From Allacma fusca (Eukaryota; Arthropoda; Collembola; Symphypleona; Sminthuridae): DNA of 64,000 nucleotides. This document shows positions 58,111 to 64,000 of this stretch, in pieces. The stretch is from the NCBI GenBank assembly GCA_947179485.1, contig OX359245.1:43883067-43947066 (forward strand). Direction: 5' to 3'. How positions within the stretch are numbered: position 1 is the stretch's first letter; every line of letters starts with the position of its first letter. Position numbers and translations under genes: made by a program. The notes under the pieces are model-generated. The model did no database searches. It had not been told where the DNA came from and was given only the letters and a program-made list of their open reading frames with translations.

Positions 58111-58288
58111 TATCAACGTCTCTGTCTGACAACTGGCAGAGGAATGCCAATATTAGAACCTTAATGTCGTCTGCAATATCCATGTTGAATTTATTTTCAA
58201 TTTTGCCAAAACGAAGGCAAAGCTTGGAAAAAATGCTGAAGAAAATTCTTTCACAAATTAGAAATAATTTAAAGGTCAGTATTTTACC

Positions 58289-59260
58289 CAGTGCTCGGCA
58301 CGGGTATGGGTAATACTCGGGTAAACGGGTACGGGTACGGGTATGGGTACTACCCGGGTACCGATTTTGTGTACCCGACCAATTTCGGGTACTACCCGGG
58401 TACACTTTGGTCGGCTCGAAATTTCGGGTACGGATACGGGTATGGGTACGGGTACAAGGATTTCAAAATGGGTATATACCCACCGGGTACGGGTATAATG
58501 GGGTAATTTACTCGTACCCACGACCATTGTACCCGAGTATTTGGATACGTTGAGAATTAAGACATTTTGATGAATTGTATACCATCATGCTCATACGTTG
58601 GAAACTTCTGTCCGTATATTTAGTGTTTCTAGAGTGCATATAGCTTAGTGGTAATACTCTTGACCATAACACATAAAGTAAATGTATTTTAGACTGTGTA
58701 GCTAAAATATATGCTTTTAGGGAAACAGGTTTTAGGAAATGTAAATAAATAAACACAAACGAGGAATAATAACAAAATAGAAGAAATGGAGAATATGATT
58801 CAGCTAAATTTTGTACGATTGGTAATATTTCAATGAATATGCAAGTTAATTTTATTTCTAATCAAAAACGCTTCTAGTTTTTCTACTCTTCAATGAAAAC
58901 ATACAATATCAAATACCGCTCTAGCTAGTCAAAATTACACACTAAGCTGTCATACATTATTATACACAACGTACTATGTACTTCATTTAGATAAATCTGG
59001 ATATAAAGTATCCGGGTACGAGTACGGGTACGACACTGAGATACCCGAGTATGGGTACAATTTTCGAGTATTTTTCGGGTACGGGTACAATGCGGGTACA
59101 GGTACATGGTTTGAGATTACATTGCGGGTACGGGTATGAAAAATTTGTACCCGGATACTCGGGTATGGGTACGGGTATAGATACCAGATATTGCAATACC
59201 CGCACTTCGGGTACGGATACGGGTACGGGTACCGATTTTTCGTACCCGTGCCGAGCACTG
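58289..59260. mobile_element. hAT-type non-autonomous element
   Basis: Inverted ends 'cagtgctcggcacgggta' and complement at 59243-59260. Exact 8-base duplication attttacc (58281-58288, 59261-59268). Empty site in units 1 (13236) and 2 (39554). Both ends carry arrays of 'acgggtacgggt' hexamer-like repeats around a unique AT-rich core (58550-58980). No transposase. Different end sequence from the TAGTGC elements of unit 1. Confidence 0.9.
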
Positions 59261-60349
59261 ATTTTACCTACAGAATAAATCCTGGTTTTTACGCTGTTTT
59301 TATTAACAAAGAATATTACTTAATATATACCAACTTTAAATTATTATTGATAGACTGGAAAGTTCAGTGACAGTCCAATTTCTGCAAAACAATTTATAAA
59401 GGCACAACAGTTTCTAAAAATCTAACTATGTACATACATACGTGCATATAAGAAAGGAGTAAGGAGTACTTGCTATCTTATGGAACAGAATTACATTTTA
59501 TTGTTACAGTCACGTTAAGATTTAAGTCCTGTATAAATGCTTGATTTTCTTTGTATTATTATTAAGGCTCAAATCATTACAGTGAGAATCTTCTGACACG
59601 AGTCTAACGTCTAACTGTATGCTAAAATGTTCACAAGTTCTAAAAAATGAAATAAATTAATGCCAAAAAGAGCTAAAAACGAGCTTTTGCGCCTTCAAAA
59701 GTTAAAAACAAGTTCTCTGGCAAATACTGTCAACTGAATTTCGTAAAAAATACATTCCGGAAAAGGACGAAAACTTTGGAAAAGGCGTACAGCCATGCTC
59801 GAAGGAGAAATATAGTACATTGTAACGTTGTGCATACTCGTTTCAATACTATTCTTAACTGAGTGCTTTAAAAACCTGTAGTTTCAAAGTGGCATGTAAT
59901 TTGTATACCAACGACACACTAATGAGATAATTGCATCATATTATTATTACGATTGCAGTGACTTTGTTTCCCAAGTCAAACCTAATATGAACGTACGCGA
60001 ATAATTATTATAGAATTTCAAAATTCAGAATTCAATGTAAAACAATTACATCGAACCAAGCAAGGAGGACAGGAACCAATTTCGTGTTGCGGGAAAAAAA
60101 TACCTAAAATTTCAGGTCTGGGTTGGGCTCAGACGCGTCTCCTGATTCTTTATTACATGACACCAGCTCTGGTGCTAATACGGAAATTAAAATATCCATC
60201 TAATCTCTACACACTTATTTCGCAGTAGTCGGGCGAGGAAGGAAATTGGAAGAGAGTCCGCAGCATATCTTCGATGTGTTTGAAATCAGGACGCATTTCT
60301 GGTTCGAATTCCCAACAACGCATCATGATCTTATAGCTACATAAAATTA

Positions 60350-61002
60350 GGTTGCTACAGGACTGTCGAGAGGTGAGGTTGTGCTCATCTGAGCTCCCTT
60401 ATCTTTTGGCAGATCTGCATAAAAACTTTGAGACACATAATTCTTTTTTTTTTTGTCTCCACCACCCGAGTCTCTCTGCTTGGAGAGTTGTGATCCCTGC
60501 TGTCAAGTGTCTACCGGGCGAGCGTCTTGCACCATAACGCTACCTTGTGCTGTTAGTGATTTGTCACCACCGAATCAGCACTTGATTCCCGGGTAGTTTG
60601 CACCCATAGGCTTTTGTGACATTTTGATTTAGCAGTGATTACCACGAATCCACGTCATTGCCTTGAGGTATTGACTTGGGGGTGAGTGTCCCAATATCTG
60701 GCACATTCCTCAGGTTCTGCATAAAGTGCAGAGGCTCACCTGCATTTTACTCTTGGTAGAATAGCAGCCGGAGCCCCTGAAATAACTTGAGTAGATTGCA
60801 TATCTTAGTGAAGCAGTTGCCCAAATAGCAACTTAGGGATACGAAATCGGATAAGCAAATTCAGGAAAGTGGACATCCCATGCTCACTCTTCCAATGCTA
60901 TTCGTAAATTAACATGTTCGACAGGGTAATCTGCAATGGGCCCACTGATGGCCTGAGCAGTGTCCCATAACTTTGGTTGTGGGACCCCCTAAAATACATA
61001 CA
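60350..61002 (+). mobile_element. SINE-like / truncated non-LTR insertion in last intron of copy D
   Basis: 653 bases flanked by the duplication tacataaaatta (60338-60349, 61003-61014). Ends in a short (TACA)n-type tail, so it was probably copied by target-primed reverse transcription. No RT motif and no clear tRNA promoter boxes. Either a SINE or the 3' part of a LINE. Confidence 0.7.
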
Positions 61003-61089
61003 TACATAAAATTAATAACCGCTTATTCTTAAAGGTCTTTTCTACGAAAATTCACATGTGAGTATATCGTTTTTAAATATAATTATTAC

Positions 61090-61301
61090 ATTTCTTCTGA
61101 AGCAAATTTTGGTCGCGAGAGTCTAAGATTTTGTTCCAAGTAATCAACAAATTCAGTAGTCCAGCCCATGCCCGGGTATGGAATCAGACCCAAGGAGAAG
61201 ATTTCCCATAACGTAACTCCATAGGACCAAACATCTGATTTGTGAGTGAATACCATAGATTTTAACGATTCGATCGCTAGCCAGCGCCATGGAAGCTTTG
61301 T
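61090..61301 (-). CDS. Kinase C-lobe exon, copy D
   Basis: [20 protein letters not shown], then [15 protein letters not shown]. Open; closest to copy B. Confidence 0.82.
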
Positions 61302-61530
61302 CTAAGAAAGTAATTATACGTATTTGCGAAATTTGCAATCTTATAGATTACATTACAATATATGTAATTATCTGTAAGCTAAAACATCAACCTGCTGTTA
61401 CAATTGTATATGAAAAATTTCTAATGAATAAAAATTCTACACTTTACACTCCTAATGAAGCAAAAGGGCGGAATCATGTTTTATTTATAGAGCGTATACA
61501 TGAAAATAAAAATTTATTGTTTCAACGTAC

Positions 61531-61848
61531 CTGAGACTGTTTAACATAATTGTCATAATTTAGAAGCTTTTTATACTGTACGTGTTTCTGGATCTGTGAC
61601 AGTTCTCTTCATCGGAACCGTCTTTGCAATCTAAGTTTCCATTGCACTTCAGGTGCCCAGGAATACATTGATTCCCCTTGCGACATCCGTGCTGAGACCA
61701 ATGACACCCGTTTACATCTTTACAATTTTCTTCATCCGAGTTGTCCCTACTTCCACAATCATTGCGTCCATCACAAACTAGTTTTTGACGAATACATGCA
61801 TTGGATATGTTGCATTGAAACCCATCTTTTCTGCAGGGGTTTTGAGTT
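61531..61848 (-). pseudogene. LDLa 1-2 fused to kinase activation-segment remnant, copy D
   Basis: Two LDLa modules (CNISNACIRQKLVCDG; CHWSQHGCRKGNQCIPGH), then at about 61570 the sequence passes within a few bases to the end of the catalytic-loop exon. The junction 'agaagcttt' contains shared bases (agct) of both parents, typical of end joining at microhomology. More than 2.5 kb compared with copy B is gone. Confidence 0.82.
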
Positions 61849-61992
61849 CTATACACATTAAATTTTTTAAGAAAAAGTGTATAAGAATTTAGGATTTTGA
61901 ATAATGAGTTATAGAAAGCGTGTATTTATATCAATGATATTACTATAGTGACAACAATATTTTAGTAATTTACGGCTGTACGAAAGTATTAC

Positions 61993-62329
61993 CTGAGTTT
62001 CATAATGCTTGCATGTATCCATCCCATGCTTGACTGGACATTGGTAAATAACGTCATTGTCTCGTGAATATAATTATTTCCAACAGAAATGATTCCGCAC
62101 AAGTAATCATCCAAGTATTTGTCATAGCATATTAAAAATCCATTACAATCGCCACGAAAACGTAGACCTCGAGTGTTAGCGCACACGTGCTTGTCCGTAA
62201 TGGCAGGGTACGCTTTCTTGCACACTCTATTATCAAAAAGATTGGTGCGCCTCATATTGAGAAAATTAATAGTGGTGAATGGATCCAAATTTGATATCCC
62301 GATCACCCAATTTACAAACTCAACTGTGT
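61993..62329 (-). CDS. S1 pseudoprotease carboxy-half exon, copy D
   Basis: FVNWVIGISNLDPF, NRVCKKAYPAI, KHVCANTRGLRFRGDCNGFLIC, YLCGIISVGNN, LFTNVQSSMGWIHASIMKLR. GDCNGFLIC aligns gap-free to GDSGGPxxC and retains the Gly-Asp before the substituted Ser. Open. Confidence 0.82.
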
Positions 62330-62404
62330 CTGTTTGGATAGAAAACCATTTTTTTAGACCCGCGGAACGAAGGTCAAAATATTGTATCAAAATAAACAGT
62401 ATAC

Positions 62405-62764
62405 CTATATAATTTGTATTTCGCTTGGGAAGTAAAACTGAATATTTGTCGTTATCTCTGTCCAGACCTTCTGTAAGGACTAGAAGCGCAATATCATTTT
62501 CAAATGTGCCCTCAATGAAGTTGTCGTGAATGATTACTTGTTTCACATTCTGGGTCTTATTTTGTCCATTTTCGTACTTGTCATGTGATGCTATGCTGAT
62601 GTTAACTAGAGACAGTCCAATAATGCAATGGGCGGATGTTAGAGCAACAAATGCGGTCAGTAGAGCCGCAGAACATCTGCAGGTACCTGGTGGGCTTTCT
62701 AGCCGAACAAAGTAGGCATCAAAACTAGGGGAGGTAACACCGTCTAAAAATGATTTGGTAAATT
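62405..62764 (-). CDS. S1 pseudoprotease amino-half exon, copy D
   Basis: EFTKSFLDGVTSPSFDAYF corresponds to the IVGG region, with FLDG in place of IVGG. GTCRCSAALLTAFVALTSAHC has the Cys42-Cys58 pair and His57. NDIALLVLTEG has Asp102. Ends LPKRNTNYI at donor GTATAC. Intact. Confidence 0.78.
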
Positions 62765-63115
62765 CTAAATCATTATTTTAAAAAATCAAAGCCAAGAACA
62801 TCAACCAAAGTTTATACACAAGAAAATAGTTGCAAACGAAACGATTAGGCTGTTAAGCATTTGCATTGAATACGGCCCTGTAATTTATGGTATAGTGCAA
62901 ATCAAATAAAAAAATTACATACCGTACACAGCAGGAAAACAAGTCATGATGACTGTGCACAACTCCTGTGTTGAGGACTTTACAAGCTCAGCATTACTAC
63001 TATAATAAACCAATAACCAATGGTATTGTTTAAAAGGGATGCGTATGTGCAAACTTAATGATGTTAACTTTAATAATAAACGATACGTAGTTGTTCGTCG
63101 GAAATATTTACTCAA

Positions 63116-64000
63116 ACGCGTTTTGAAGGAAAGTTTTATCAGAAATTGACGTGCAGAAAACTTGCCACAAATGCACGACGGACAATTTTGTGGTTAAAAG
63201 TTCTAATGTATAGAATTGAAGTATGAGAAATTCTCATATCCTTATTTCTAAAATGCTGACGTTATATGCACATGAAGCAGAAAAAGTAGGAGACAAACGT
63301 TGTCATTAACAGGGAACTGTATCGCATAACATTGCCCCATCCCCCAATTTTACACCTAGGAGGAACGACCAGTGGTATTATCCCCCTACTTTTTATGCCC
63401 ATAATAATTCCCATAGAATATAGTGTTTATCTCTGGCTATCTTTTATTATTGCTTATAAGATGCGGATAGTTCGTTCAATTTTCACTGGGTATTGAAGAA
63501 CATATTCTAGGATTATTTGTACGTTCAGTAAAGCCACTGCAAAATAGGCGGTTGTAATGTACGAAATTATCCCGTAATTAAGTGCAAGCTCGAAAATGCA
63601 AATATTAAGGTTTATTTTTGAGTTGAAAAATTATTCTACAACTTTTTTCATTCAATTATTTACGGAATCGTGTCCTATTCCGTGATTGTTCGGGAGCTCA
63701 ATATTTATTTGCATAGTTAATCAGATGATGCCCAGTTGAAGCAGGCATTACTTTTCCGTTATTTTATTACGAAAGAGTTATATTTACAACCGCAAAACGT
63801 GGCATTGTCTAACATGTATGTAAATAATCACTGAACAACAATTTTAAAGCGATTTGTATTTTGGGTACATTTACAGATAAATTCGCTAATTTTTTTTATT
63901 GAGGTAAAGCGTACATATAATGGAAATATAAACCGATTTATTGTTTTTGGAAACTTATTTTAAGAATATTTGGACGCTTCACGGGTGTTTTTGTCTTAAT
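63116..64000. other. Upstream flank and spacer, unit 4
   Basis: Equivalent to 8880-9700 and 47727-48120. No gene before the window ends. Confidence 0.5.

Larger units (their letters stand above)
39656..59360. repeat. Segmental duplication unit 3
   Basis: Third tandem unit: receptor kinase copy C, spacer with the CMC-like transposase, IR-like copy 3 interrupted downstream by a LINE and a MITE, and the possible F-box segment with a hAT-type insert. Removing the five insertions leaves close to 9 kb, similar to unit 1. Confidence 0.8.
60207..63115 (-). pseudogene. Receptor kinase copy D, internally deleted
   Basis: Exons in order: 5' exon ending 62923 (reads ...CTVIMTCFPAVY, donor GTATGT); S1 amino half 62764-62405, open (EFTKSFLDGVTSPSF, TSAHCIIG, NDIALLVL); S1 carboxy half 62329-61993, open (FRGDCNGFLIC); LDLa modules 1-2 from 61848 to about 61570; then a direct junction into the catalytic-loop exon end (LNYDNYVKQSQ, to 61531); C-lobe 61301-61090; last exon 60336-60207, with a SINE-like insert in the last intron. 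The deletion removes the other LDLa repeats, membrane span, N-lobe, hinge and catalytic loop. The S1 part is the best preserved of the four and gives the reference for the 5' end. Start codon not certain. Confidence 0.82.
59361..64000. repeat. Segmental duplication unit 4 (continues beyond window)
   Basis: Spacer, receptor kinase copy D, upstream flank and the beginning of the spacer that precedes an IR gene in units 1 and 3. An IR copy 4 would be expected beyond the right edge. Confidence 0.75.

Noticed and set aside
58291-59278. Open frames rich in Tyr-Gly, Tyr-Pro and Arg-Thr on both strands
   Set aside because: They are translations of the GGGTAC-type repeat arms of a hAT-type element; the same happens at 7090-7442 and 8391-8763.

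Overview
This window is nuclear DNA from an invertebrate, most likely an arthropod. It is AT-rich, has short spliceosomal introns (about 75-140 bases), carries divergent ionotropic-receptor (IR) sequences (a protostome family), an LDLa-rich receptor tyrosine kinase, and many eukaryotic transposons. A springtail would fit but the sequence does not prove it.

The backbone is a tandem segmental duplication of about 9-11 kb, seen four times: unit 1 (about 690-13330), unit 2 (13331-39655), unit 3 (39656-59360) and the start of unit 4 (59361-end). Each complete unit holds (i) on the minus strand, a gene whose exons encode in order a trypsin-fold (S1) domain, an array of LDL-receptor class A (LDLa) repeats, one transmembrane segment, a juxtamembrane segment and a tyrosine kinase; (ii) on the plus strand, an IR-like chemoreceptor; (iii) a conserved, probably minus-strand coding segment that may begin with an F-box. 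Splice phases agree across S1, LDLa, membrane and kinase exons, so I read them as one chimeric receptor. The S1 domain keeps His57 and Asp102, has Cys where Ser195 should be, and has lost the IVGG activation site: an extracellular pseudoprotease on a receptor kinase. This is the most novel-looking system here.

Every copy is broken in a different way. Copy A has lost the middle of its kinase to a Merlin-like transposon and carries two hAT-type insertions. Copy B has a 5-base deletion in the catalytic loop and a 2-base insertion at the start of the S1 coding region. Copy C has a hAT-type insertion in the catalytic-loop exon, lacks the next exon, and is cut at both the S1 and first LDLa regions. 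Copy D has a deletion joining the kinase to LDLa repeat 2. The three IR copies also carry frameshifts, stops or deletions. The window is therefore a decaying array of a fast-evolving receptor cluster.

Because the units are paralogous, many insertions can be defined against an empty site. They include: hAT-type elements with 8-base target duplications at 6612-7306, 7619-8765, 40871-42465 and 58289-59260; a 7.8 kb hAT element with a three-part transposase (25744-33579) nested inside a Ty3/gypsy remnant (LTRs at 20951 and 33835); a foldback element containing minisatellites (34232-36165) just upstream of IR copy 2; an almost intact 5.65 kb LINE (50729-56379) with a 15-base target duplication; a TA-flanked MITE (56481-56826); and a SINE-like insert (60350-61002). 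A CMC/EnSpm-like transposase (45396-47727) and a decayed envelope-like glycoprotein (19105-20837) occupy further unit-specific DNA. I saw no rRNA, tRNA or CRISPR.
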